Source of the DNA: Halorhabdus utahensis DSM 12940
GTDB taxonomy: Archaea > Halobacteriota > Halobacteria > Halobacteriales > Haloarculaceae
NCBI RefSeq assembly: GCF_000023945.1
Contig: NC_013158.1
Span: 434,001-498,000 of the forward strand
Length of the DNA stretch: 64,000 bases
Reading direction: 5' to 3'
The notes below the pieces were generated by a model. It was not told the DNA's origin and searched no databases. It saw nothing but the letters and a program-made list of their open reading frames with translations. Below, piece by piece: positions 52,995-61,024 of this stretch (positions within the stretch are counted from its first letter, which is position 1; every line of letters begins with the position of its first letter). Both the position numbers and the translations under genes were made by a program.

Positions 52995-53966
52995 GTGACT
53001 GACGACGTTCTCGCTGCGGGCGTGATCGGTGTGGGGAGTATGGGCCAACACCACGCCCGGGTGTACAGTGAACTGCCAGACACCACACTCGTCGGCGTGA
53101 CGGACGCCGACGACGATCGTGCGTCCCGCATCGCCGACGAGTACGGCGTCGAGCCGATGAATCGATCGGCCCTGCTGAACAGGGCTGACGTCGTCTCGGT
53201 CGCGGTGCCGACGCCGTATCATGCCGAAACCACTCGAGAAGCCATCGAGCACGGAGTCGATGTCCTCGTCGAGAAGCCCTTTGTCGACGATCGGGAACTC
53301 GGGCACGATCTCGCCGAGGAAGCCCGCGAGGCCGGTGTGACGCTTCAGGTCGGTCACATCGAGCGATTCAATCCGGCGGTCGCCGTCCTCGCCGACATCG
53401 TGCCGGATCTGGACATCGTGTCGATCGACATCGATCGACTCGGTCCGCCACTCGACCGTGATAACGAGGACAACGTCGTGATGGACCTCATGATTCACGA
53501 CGTCGACATTCTGTTGTCGCTCGTGGACGAGTCAATCGAGTCGCTGTCGGCAGTCGCCCGGGACGACCAGCACGCCACGTCCCAGTTCGAGTTCGAAAAC
53601 GGGACTGTGGCGACGGTGACCGCGAGCCGGCTCACACAGGAGAAGGTGCGGAAGCTCTCGATCACGGCAGAATCGTGCCGTGTCAACGTCGACTTCATCA
53701 GCCAGACGGTCGAGATTCATCGTCGATCACTCCCCGAGTTCGTCGAGTCGGACGGTGACATCCGCTACCGACACGAGAGCGTCGTCGAGCGGCCGATGGT
53801 CGAGAACGGCGAGCCGCTGAAAGCCCAGCTCTCGGCATTTGCGGGCGCGGTGACGAACGGGACCGAACCGACGGTCACCGCGGCGGACGCCCTCAACGTA
53901 CTGGAGATCATCGAACGCATCGAGTCACTGGCGTTCACTCCCGCCACGGAGGTGACGAGCGCGTGA
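52995..53966 (+). CDS. Gfo/Idh/MocA oxidoreductase, WbpB-like
   Basis: 323 residues from a GTG preceded by GGAGGTGG. The NAD site is GVIGVGSMGQHHARVY (9-24), EKP (93-95) carries the catalytic Lys, and MDLMIHDVDILL has the conserved His in the C-terminal domain; VGHIERFNPAV is a family hallmark. WbpB-type members oxidise C3 of UDP-GlcNAc-uronic acid to a ketone, the substrate for the DegT aminotransferase. The stop overlaps the dehydrogenase start by four bases (GTGA), so the two steps are co-expressed. Confidence 0.88.
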   Translation: MTDDVLAAGVIGVGSMGQHHARVYSELPDTTLVGVTDADDDRASRIADEYGVEPMNRSALLNRADVVSVAVPTPYHAETTREAIEHGVDVLVEKPFVDDRELGHDLAEEAREAGVTLQVGHIERFNPAVAVLADIVPDLDIVSIDIDRLGPPLDRDNEDNVVMDLMIHDVDILLSLVDESIESLSAVARDDQHATSQFEFENGTVATVTASRLTQEKVRKLSITAESCRVNVDFISQTVEIHRRSLPEFVESDGDIRYRHESVVERPMVENGEPLKAQLSAFAGAVTNGTEPTVTAADALNVLEIIERIESLAFTPATEVTSA

Positions 53967-55351
53967 CCCAGCACGATAGCCGCGTGTCCCGGGAGACGCG
54001 CCCTCGTGACGGATTGTACGATGCGTCCGAGGATGAGGCTACCCAGCGGGCGGCCTTCACGGGCGGGGATGTACCGGTTGCGGTCTACGGGCTCGGCAAG
54101 ATGGGCGTCCCGCTCGCCGCGGTCTACGCGGACGTCACCGGCAATACGGTCGGTGTCGACGTCGATCCGTCCGTCGTCGAAACGATCAACGGCGGACAGT
54201 CCCCGATCAAACGTGAGCCGGGACTCCCGGACCTCGTCGCCGAGGTCGTCGAGTCGGGCGCACTGGAGGCCACGACCGACGGGGAGGGGGCCGCTGAGCG
54301 GGCCGCCGTGCACGTGCTCATGGTGCCGACACTGCTGACTGACGACGACGAACCGGATCTCTCGATCATGGATGACGTCGTCGAGACAGTCGGAACCGGG
54401 CTCTCGCCGGGGGACCTCGTCATCGTCGAATCGACCGTGCCGCCACGGACGACAGTCGATCGGTTCCTGCCGAAGCTCCTCGAAACGAGTGGCCTTTCGG
54501 ACGGGGAGTTCGGCGTCGCGGCCTGTCCAGAACGGACCGTGAGCGGCCAGGCGCTCGCCGACGTCAGAGGAACACACCCCAAAGTCGTCGGCGGGATCGA
54601 CGACGAGAGTACGCGAGCGGCCGCCCTCATTTACGACGAGATATCGTCGAATGACGTGGTCACGACGACGGACGCAACCACTGCCGAGGCAACCAAAGTG
54701 TTCGAGGGAGTCTACCGCGACGTCAACATTGCGATCGCCAACCAACTCGCGGTCTTCGCCGAGGAGATGGACATCGACATCAACGAGGCGATCGACGTGG
54801 CCAACACCCAGCCGTTCTGTGACATTCACGATCCTGGGCCGGGCGTGGGCGGGCACTGCATCCCCGTCTACCCACACTTCCTCAGCGGTCAGTTCGATGC
54901 TGACGCCTCGTTGCTTTCGACGGCACGCGAACGCAACGACGACATGGCGGCCTATACAGCCTCGCTGACCGACGCGATCCTCGAGTCCGAGGGCGTCGAA
55001 CCCGACGAGGCGCGCGTACTCCTGCTCGGGATGACTTACAAGGCGAACATCGCGGAACTCCGGAACACGCCGTCGATCCCGCTCGCCAGGCATCTCGCAG
55101 AGATGGGCCCGACAGTGTACGCCGTCGACCCGCTGATCGAAGACTGGAGCGCCCTTGACACTGTGGAACCGCTCACGCTGGAGGAAGCCCATGATCGGTC
55201 GGTTGATGCGGTCGTGCTCGCGACACCGCACGATGAGTTCACGACCCTAGAGTGGGATACCTTCGACGCGCCGATCCTCGACGGCCGGGCAGCCATCGAC
55301 ACAGAGGAGGTCGACGCGCCGGTGTACACGATCGGTGGGCCATGGCCGTGA
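53963..55351 (+). CDS. Nucleotide-sugar dehydrogenase (UDP-GlcNAc/ManNAc/glucose 6-dehydrogenase)
   Basis: 462 residues from a GTG overlapping the oxidoreductase stop. NAD motif YGLGKMGVP (42-50); a conserved Glu/Lys region (CPERTVSGQAL, KVFEGVYRDVNIAIANQLAV); catalytic Cys299 in PGPGVGGHCIPVYP; and the C-terminal domain with LLLGMTYKANIAELRNTPS. The enzyme oxidises the C6 hydroxyl of a UDP-sugar to the carboxylate with two NAD. The GHCIPVYP and NTPS motifs are nearer to WecC/WbpA (N-acetyl-hexosamine) members than to UDP-glucose dehydrogenase. N-terminal extension of about 35 residues. DUF354 gene starts within the last 10 bases. Confidence 0.9.
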   Translation: MTQHDSRVSRETRPRDGLYDASEDEATQRAAFTGGDVPVAVYGLGKMGVPLAAVYADVTGNTVGVDVDPSVVETINGGQSPIKREPGLPDLVAEVVESGALEATTDGEGAAERAAVHVLMVPTLLTDDDEPDLSIMDDVVETVGTGLSPGDLVIVESTVPPRTTVDRFLPKLLETSGLSDGEFGVAACPERTVSGQALADVRGTHPKVVGGIDDESTRAAALIYDEISSNDVVTTTDATTAEATKVFEGVYRDVNIAIANQLAVFAEEMDIDINEAIDVANTQPFCDIHDPGPGVGGHCIPVYPHFLSGQFDADASLLSTARERNDDMAAYTASLTDAILESEGVEPDEARVLLLGMTYKANIAELRNTPSIPLARHLAEMGPTVYAVDPLIEDWSALDTVEPLTLEEAHDRSVDAVVLATPHDEFTTLEWDTFDAPILDGRAAIDTEEVDAPVYTIGGPWP

Positions 55352-56493
55352 GAACGACCCGGCCCGCCACGAGCCCAGCGCCCGACACCGACAGCGCCCG
55401 TTCGACCCGGAACACGTCGCTCCGTGTGCTGTTCGACGTCGGGCATCCCGCGCAGGTACACCTGTTTCGCAACGCGATCCGGGAGCTCGGCGAGCGAGGT
55501 CACGAGACGTTCGTAACCTCCCGCGAGAAGGAAGTCACGAACGAGCTACTCGAGGCCTACGGGATCGATCACGTGTCGCTCTCCAGGCGTGGTGATTCCA
55601 CGCTCTCACTCGTGTGGGAGACACTGACCCGCGAGGTGCGGCTGCTCTCGTTCGCCCGCCGCTTCGGACCGGACGTTCTCGTCAGTCGACTCGGCCCAGT
55701 CCCGGCACACGTCTCGGCGCTTCTCGGTTGTCGACACGTCGTCGTGAGCGATACGTACGTCGACAGACCGTTCATCCGTCGAATCCACCAGAGTGTGACG
55801 CTGCCGTTCGTCGATACGATCTGTGTGCCCGACAGCTTCGAGTTGCCCATCGCCGACGAGAAGCGACGGCCGCTGGACTTTCAGGAACTGGCGTACCTGC
55901 ACCCGGCGTATTTCGAGCCGGATCGGGACGTGCTCGCCGCGAACGATATCGATCCGGGCGATCCATACTTCGTCGTCCGGGTGTCCGGCTGGGACGCGTA
56001 TCACGACGCGGGCCACGCTGGACTCGGCCCGGCGACCGTTCGACGACTGATCGAGCGGCTCAAAGAGCATGGGGCGGTGTATATCTCGGCCGAAGGCGAC
56101 CTGCCATCGGACCTCGAACGGCACCGCCTCACGATTCCGCCGGCCGACATCCATCACGTCCTGTACTACGCCGACCTCTACGTCGGTGACTCAGGGACGA
56201 TGTCGACGGAGGCAGCGGTACTCGGGACGCCCGCGATCAGAACGAACACGATGGTCGGCGAGGACGACGAGCACGTGTTTCGAGCGCTCGAGGATCGCTA
56301 TGACCTCTTGCGGTCCTATGCAGACGCGGACCGTGCCCTCGAAGCCGTCGAGGAGATACTTTCGTTCGGCATCGACTGCATCGACTGGCAGCAGCGACGA
56401 GAGCGACTGCTCGCCGAACAGCCGGACGTGACCGACCGGATCGTCGAAACGATCCTCGAATCAGCATCCGATCCACGGGAGAGTCGACCATGA
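55342..56493 (+). CDS. DUF354 protein, GT-B fold
   Basis: 383 residues from ATG 55342 (MAVRTTRPAT), overlapping the dehydrogenase by 10 bases. DUF354 core: LRVLFDVGHPAQVHLFRNAI, FVTSREKEVTNELLEAYGI, VVSDTYVDRPFIRRIHQSV, and the C-terminal YYADLYVGDSGTMSTEAAVL with the Gly/Ser/Glu loop seen in MurG and UDP-GlcNAc 2-epimerase. It is a GT-B enzyme, either a glycosyltransferase or a UDP-sugar epimerase analogous to WbpI. The coupling with the WbpA/B-like enzymes supports one of these. Confidence 0.85.
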   Translation: MAVRTTRPATSPAPDTDSARSTRNTSLRVLFDVGHPAQVHLFRNAIRELGERGHETFVTSREKEVTNELLEAYGIDHVSLSRRGDSTLSLVWETLTREVRLLSFARRFGPDVLVSRLGPVPAHVSALLGCRHVVVSDTYVDRPFIRRIHQSVTLPFVDTICVPDSFELPIADEKRRPLDFQELAYLHPAYFEPDRDVLAANDIDPGDPYFVVRVSGWDAYHDAGHAGLGPATVRRLIERLKEHGAVYISAEGDLPSDLERHRLTIPPADIHHVLYYADLYVGDSGTMSTEAAVLGTPAIRTNTMVGEDDEHVFRALEDRYDLLRSYADADRALEAVEEILSFGIDCIDWQQRRERLLAEQPDVTDRIVETILESASDPRESRP

Positions 56494-56741
56494 GCGACCG
56501 AACAACCGATCAACCGACCCGCACCATTGAGGTCCCGGAGGATACCGCCGAGGCCATTTCCCAGCGGCTCTCCCGGACGCAGTTCGATACCGTCGACGGG
56601 TACGCTGCATTCGCTCTCGAGCAATTGCTCAGGGAACTGGATCGGGAAGAAGAGGCGGAGCCGTCAAAATCGAAATCGAACGGCGACAGCCCGCCGAAGG
56701 AGACCATCGAGAACCGCCTCGAACCGCTTGGATATCTGTGA
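56490..56741 (+). CDS. Small protein with ribbon-helix-helix-like N terminus
   Basis: 83 residues. It begins four bases before the end of the DUF354 gene (ATGA overlap). RTIEVPEDTAEAISQRLSRT followed by VDGYAAFALEQLLREL resembles the strand-helix-helix of CopG-like proteins. A charged linker and ENRLEPLGYL end the chain. It may be a regulator or a small accessory factor of the glycan enzymes. Family not identified with certainty. Confidence 0.65.
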   Translation: MSDRTTDQPTRTIEVPEDTAEAISQRLSRTQFDTVDGYAAFALEQLLRELDREEEAEPSKSKSNGDSPPKETIENRLEPLGYL

Positions 56742-56760
56742 ATCGGCCGACGCCGAGAAC

Positions 56761-56883
56761 AACTAATAGTCGTCCAGCGGGCCAAAAGCCGAACCAGTAG
56801 TCGGCCAACGGGCCAACCACGATACCAGCAGTCGCCCAACGGAGCAATGACCATGTCAACAGTCTCCGAACGGAGCAGCCACC
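56761..56883 (+). repeat. Degenerate tandem repeat, four units of 30-32 bp
   Basis: Units at 56761-56790, 56791-56820, 56821-56852 and 56853-56883 share the pattern ACCAGTAGTCGNCCAACGG followed by a variable end. The copies differ from each other at several positions, so the array is old or diverging. It lies between the last gene of the glycan block and the TATA box (56898-56903) of the ThiD-ThiN gene. No spacers, so it is not a CRISPR array. Confidence 0.75.
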
Positions 56884-56897
56884 ATAACATCATCACT

Positions 56898-56903
56898 TTA
56901 TAC
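56898..56903 (+). promoter_or_regulatory. TATA box of the ThiD-ThiN gene
   Basis: TTTATA in CACTTTATACAAC is about 25-27 nt before the ATG at 56925, predicting a leaderless transcript. The tandem repeat ends 14 bp upstream. Confidence 0.5.
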
Positions 56904-56924
56904 AACACGTGAATAAGGGGATTC

Positions 56925-58265
56925 ATGACGCGCAACCAGGCACCACACGACCCGCCGACCGTGCTGACGATCGCTGGAAGTGACTCCGGTGGCGGGGCGG
57001 GGATCCAGGCCGACCTCAAGACCATCGAGGCGACGGGTGGGTTCGGTACGAGCGCGATCACGAGCGTCACTGCTCAGAACACGACCGGCGTCCAGGGGAG
57101 TCACCTGCTCCCGATCGAACAGATCGAGTCCCAGATCGAGGCCGTTCTCGGGGATTTCGACGTCAGGGCGGTCAAGACTGGCATGCTTGCGACCGCCGAC
57201 GTGATCGAGACAGTCGTTGGGTACGCCGGCGACCTGCCCGAACTGGTCGTCGACCCGGTCATGGTCGCCGCATCGGGTGATCGGTTGCTCGAACCCGCCG
57301 GCGAAGACGCCTACGAGCGCCTCGTTGCCGAGGCGAGGCTGGTGACGCCGAACGCCGACGAGGCGGCCGTCCTCACGGGGATCGAACCGACGGACGAGGC
57401 GACGGCGGTCGAGGCCGGTGAGGCGCTCGTCGAGATGGGTGCCGACGCCGCCCTGATCAAAGGGGGACACATCGCCGGGGAGGACGTCATCGACGTACTG
57501 GTCACCGGCGATCGCGTCAGGACATTCCGCCACGAACGGGTCGACACCGACGCGACCCATGGCTCGGGCTGTACGCTCTCGGCGGCGATCGCGACCCACC
57601 TCGCTCACGGGGAGGCGCTGGCCGACAGCGTGAGCGCCGGGATCGACCTGCTCGCCCGGGCCGTCCGGTACAATCTCGACGTGGGCGAGGGACCGGGCGC
57701 GGTCCATCATCTCGTCGAAGCGCGCGAGCGTGCTGAGAGAACAGAGACAGCCGAGACAGTCGAACGGCTCGTCTCCGAGTTCGTCGGGAGAGGGCAGGCC
57801 ATCGAGGGAGACGTCTCGACGCTCGTTCCGGCGGTCGGGACGAACGTGGTCGGTGCGACGAAATTCGGAGAGCACCCAGGGGAAGTGGCGGCCGTCGAGG
57901 GACGAATCACGCGGACAATGGATGGCGTTCGACCGAACCGCGGCGTCCGCTTCGGCGCGTCGAGTCACGTCGCGCGATATCTGCTGGACGTCCGGGAAGT
58001 GGCCCCCGCGGCCCGGTTCGCCGTCAACTGGCGGTACGACGATGCGATGGCCGAGGCACTCGATGGACTCGATGGAGATGTCGTCCACCTCGACCGGCGA
58101 CCGACGCTCGAATCCGGTATCGAACCGGGATTCGCTGCTGGAGAGGATCCAGCCGCAGTCGTCGATCCGGGTGGTGACGGGCGTGCGCCGGCAACGGTTG
58201 TGGTGGCGGCCAGCCCGGCCGAGTTGCGAACGCGAACGGAACGACTGCTCGACGCTGTCGGGTGA
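56925..58265 (+). CDS. thiD: ThiD-ThiN fusion: HMP-phosphate kinase and thiamine-phosphate synthase
   Basis: 446 residues. The ThiD half (1-265) has VLTIAGSDSGGGAGIQADLK, VVDPVMVAASGD, TPNADEAAVLTG, ALIKGGHIAGEDVIDVL and the ribokinase-type DTDATHGSGCTLSAAIA. The ThiN half (about 270-446) contains LVPAVGTNVVGAT, RITRTMDGVRPNRGVRFGAS and FAVNWRYDDAMAEAL, and replaces ThiE for coupling HMP-PP with thiazole phosphate. The fusion is usual in Euryarchaeota. Leaderless start. It converges on the surface peptidase with 9 bp between the stops. Confidence 0.94.
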   Translation: MTRNQAPHDPPTVLTIAGSDSGGGAGIQADLKTIEATGGFGTSAITSVTAQNTTGVQGSHLLPIEQIESQIEAVLGDFDVRAVKTGMLATADVIETVVGYAGDLPELVVDPVMVAASGDRLLEPAGEDAYERLVAEARLVTPNADEAAVLTGIEPTDEATAVEAGEALVEMGADAALIKGGHIAGEDVIDVLVTGDRVRTFRHERVDTDATHGSGCTLSAAIATHLAHGEALADSVSAGIDLLARAVRYNLDVGEGPGAVHHLVEARERAERTETAETVERLVSEFVGRGQAIEGDVSTLVPAVGTNVVGATKFGEHPGEVAAVEGRITRTMDGVRPNRGVRFGASSHVARYLLDVREVAPAARFAVNWRYDDAMAEALDGLDGDVVHLDRRPTLESGIEPGFAAGEDPAAVVDPGGDGRAPATVVVAASPAELRTRTERLLDAVG

Positions 58266-58274
58266 TGAGTCTCG

Positions 58275-60929
58275 CTACCGCCGCGTAAATCCAAACACGG
58301 CGACGACGACCACGAGAAACGCGGTGACGGCGGTAAATCCAGGGCCGGCGGCCGCCGTCGGCTCGGCCGCATCGGTGGCTGTCGATACCTCGGAGGCTGC
58401 GGTGGCCGTTGATGAGTCCCTGTCCTCAACAGTGTCCGACGCGGCGTCCGCAGTCGGTTCGACCTCGACCGACGCAGTCACGTTATCCACTCTGATCCTG
58501 TACTGACCCGGGCGCGGCAGTGCAACTGTCTTCGAGACAGTCAGCGTCTCGTTGACGGCCAGCGAGACGGATTCGACCCCGACGGTTGTCCCATCGCGAA
58601 TGAAGCGGATCTCCCCCGCAGCCGGGACCGGTGCGCCGTTGCCAACGGTGGCCGTGACGGTCACGTTGCCGGGTTCCGAACGCGCCGGCGGGTCGAGATC
58701 GAGCCTGCGGACGACCGGTGTCGCGGGGTCGCGTACCTGGACGACCGTCTGCATGTCGCCGACACTGATCCGATACGATCCAGGCTGCCGGAACCGATGT
58801 TCAAGCGTGACCGTGGTCGATTCGCCGGCGGCGAGTTCGCCCTGGGATCGTGTGGCGACGTCGCCGTCGATCGAAAGGTTCGCCGTGTACTCACCGGTCA
58901 GGCCGCCGTCGTTCGTGACGGCCACCGGGATCCGCACCGCCTCACCGACGACCAGCGGCGGCACCTCAGTCGTCGAAAGGGTCCGGTACTCCCCGTCGAC
59001 GGTGATCTCAGTCGTCTCGTCGACAGCGTACGTGAACCGGGGGGGATCCACGACGACCGTCGTCGTCCGGCCGTTCACGCCGAGTTCGTATCGGCCTGCT
59101 TCCGAAAGCGTGACGCTCCTCGTGACCGTACGACTCTCGTTGGGGGCCAGCGAAACGGAACCATCGCCGATAGTCGCGCCGTTCTGCGTGAAGGAGACCG
59201 ATGCCGTCGCCGGGAAGTCCTGCCGGTTACGAACAGTTGCCGAAAGCGTCACGGTCCCCGGTGCATCGAGAGTGGCGCGATCGACAGCGATCGATTCGAC
59301 GACGGCACTGCCCGGATCGGACACCTGAATGGTAGTTCTGCTGGCACCGATATTGACCGAGTACGTCCCTGGCTGTTCGAACGTGTGGGGGAGGGAGATC
59401 GTCGTCGATTCGTTCCCGTCGAGAGTCCCAGTTGCCCGTGCAACGACAGTTTCCTCGACGCTGAGAGCGATATCGTAGGTCCCGGCCGACCCGCCGATGT
59501 TCGTGACGGTAACCGGGACGACCAGCGTCTCCCCGGCGGCCAGTCGATCGATGTCGTCCGTCGAGACGTTCCGGTACGGTCCCTCGATGCGATAGGACGC
59601 CGATGCCGACGCGAGTTCGTACGTGAATGCAGCCGGCGTCGAGCCGAACGCGGCCTCGTGTTGGGCACGGGTCCAGGTCGACGGCGTCGCGTCGCTCGTG
59701 AGGTATCGATCGCCAGTGGACGCGACCGTCCCGTTGGCGACCGATTCGAGCCGTTCGAGCAACTGCTCGTGCTCGATTGTGGTATCGTCGTTGAGGTCGC
59801 CAAAGACAGTCTCGAAGGTCTGCGAGCGGTTCGTCGCGAGCCGGATCTGCCTGTCGAGTTCGCCGATCACTAGCCCGCCCTTGTCGTATTCGGCCAGGTC
59901 GGTCCAGGTCGCCTGCTCGGCGAGGACGACGTCGCGGTATCGGTCAATGGTGCCGCGGGCGAGTCGCTCCTCGAAGCCGTCGAAATCCGTGAGGCCACCG
60001 TCGAGGGCGAGTTCGGCGGCGTGGTAGGTCGCGGTCGCCTCGATCAGCCACTGCGTTTCGTTCGTCGTGTTGAGTTGCTGTCTGGAGTGAACGTACTCGT
60101 GGAGCCAGGTGTTGTCGGCGGTCTCGATCGGCTCGGTCGCTTCAACCCACATGTCGCTGTCCCACGTCTGCAACCCCAGCACCGCCCAGTCCACCGATGT
60201 CGGGGCCGCCACAGTGAAGACGCGATCGTCACGATCGCCGACCCGGAGTGCGTCGGAGGCGTTCGCAAAAGCGGCGAGGACGGCGTCTGGTTCGGCTGTC
60301 AACGAGGCCGCCTCGGGAACGACCAACTCGAAGGTCTGGCCGTGGGCTGTGCGGGTGTAGGTCTCGTGTGGCCCGAGAAAGGCAAGGAGGTCACCGACAG
60401 CACCCTCGCCGGCGACGGTACGTCGGCGGTCGATTCCGACATCGACATCGTTGTCAGTCGCATCGAATCTGCCGCTGATGAATTCGAGATCCGGCGGTCG
60501 GACGAGGGCCCACGCGCCCGTGTCGGCGTACAGAAATCGCCCGCTACCTGGCTCGGGACCGGTTCCCTGTGCCGTTTCGTTGGCGTCTAGATCGTAGGTA
60601 ATCGTCGCCTCGTCCATCTCGCCGGTCCACTCGTATCGTCTCCCCACGGTCGATTCGAACCCATCGGTGTCCGTGACGGTCCCCTGCCAGGGGACAGCCA
60701 TCTCGAACTCGGTGGCGATGTCCGGGAAGGAGACAGTCGCTGTCACCTCTATCTGGCCGGGCTCATCAGGTTGCAAACGGTATTCCTGCGTAATGGTAAC
60801 GTTTTCCCAGGTGGTTGTCGCCATCGCGGCATCCTCGCCAGCGACCGCTCCCGCGACACCGACGCCAGCGAACGTCCCGATCACGACCGCCGCGAGAATC
60901 GCCGCGGCAATGACCTGCCGGCTGTGCAT
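58275..60929 (-). CDS. Surface metallopeptidase-like protein with PGF-CTERM anchor
   Basis: 884 residues from MHSRQVIAAAILAAVVIG, a Sec signal peptide. The catalytic-like region has HEYVH at 277-281 and Glu297 (QWLIEATATYH) 16 residues after the second His, a gluzincin-like zinc site similar to the M1/M61 clans. About 360 residues of Ig/CARDB-like domains follow, as two pairs A-B-A'-B': A has VTNIGGSAGTYDIALSV and VTNDGGLTGEYTANLSI; B has VSLAPNESRTVTRSVTL and VSLAVNETLTVSKTVAL. The end PGFTAVTAFLVVVVAVFGFT plus RR is a PGF-CTERM signal, handled by archaeosortase A and lipid attachment. It should be a surface-attached enzyme. Confidence 0.85.
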   Translation of the reverse strand: MHSRQVIAAAILAAVVIGTFAGVGVAGAVAGEDAAMATTTWENVTITQEYRLQPDEPGQIEVTATVSFPDIATEFEMAVPWQGTVTDTDGFESTVGRRYEWTGEMDEATITYDLDANETAQGTGPEPGSGRFLYADTGAWALVRPPDLEFISGRFDATDNDVDVGIDRRRTVAGEGAVGDLLAFLGPHETYTRTAHGQTFELVVPEAASLTAEPDAVLAAFANASDALRVGDRDDRVFTVAAPTSVDWAVLGLQTWDSDMWVEATEPIETADNTWLHEYVHSRQQLNTTNETQWLIEATATYHAAELALDGGLTDFDGFEERLARGTIDRYRDVVLAEQATWTDLAEYDKGGLVIGELDRQIRLATNRSQTFETVFGDLNDDTTIEHEQLLERLESVANGTVASTGDRYLTSDATPSTWTRAQHEAAFGSTPAAFTYELASASASYRIEGPYRNVSTDDIDRLAAGETLVVPVTVTNIGGSAGTYDIALSVEETVVARATGTLDGNESTTISLPHTFEQPGTYSVNIGASRTTIQVSDPGSAVVESIAVDRATLDAPGTVTLSATVRNRQDFPATASVSFTQNGATIGDGSVSLAPNESRTVTRSVTLSEAGRYELGVNGRTTTVVVDPPRFTYAVDETTEITVDGEYRTLSTTEVPPLVVGEAVRIPVAVTNDGGLTGEYTANLSIDGDVATRSQGELAAGESTTVTLEHRFRQPGSYRISVGDMQTVVQVRDPATPVVRRLDLDPPARSEPGNVTVTATVGNGAPVPAAGEIRFIRDGTTVGVESVSLAVNETLTVSKTVALPRPGQYRIRVDNVTASVEVEPTADAASDTVEDRDSSTATAASEVSTATDAAEPTAAAGPGFTAVTAFLVVVVAVFGFTRR

Positions 60930-60994
60930 GTCAAATAGTAACAGACCAGAGTATTTGAGTCCGATGGCCGTTCGCCCAATCGCGTCCCGTAGCG

Positions 60995-61000
60995 TTTTAA
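60995..61000 (+). promoter_or_regulatory. TATA box of the second mutS
   Basis: TTTTAA in AGCGTTTTAACCC is centred about 27 nt before the ATG at 61025. GGGAGG at 61016-61021 is only three bases from the ATG, too close to act as a normal ribosome site, so leaderless initiation is more likely. Confidence 0.45.
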
Positions 61001-61024
61001 CCCGCTTCGCACCCAGGGAGGAAC

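Noticed and set aside
53765-55231. Minus-strand open frame of 488 codons opposite the nucleotide-sugar dehydrogenase
   Set aside because: Fully antisense to a clear enzyme gene and without recognisable protein features.
56761-56883. Possible CRISPR array
   Set aside because: Units follow each other without spacers and differ from one another; no cas genes near.
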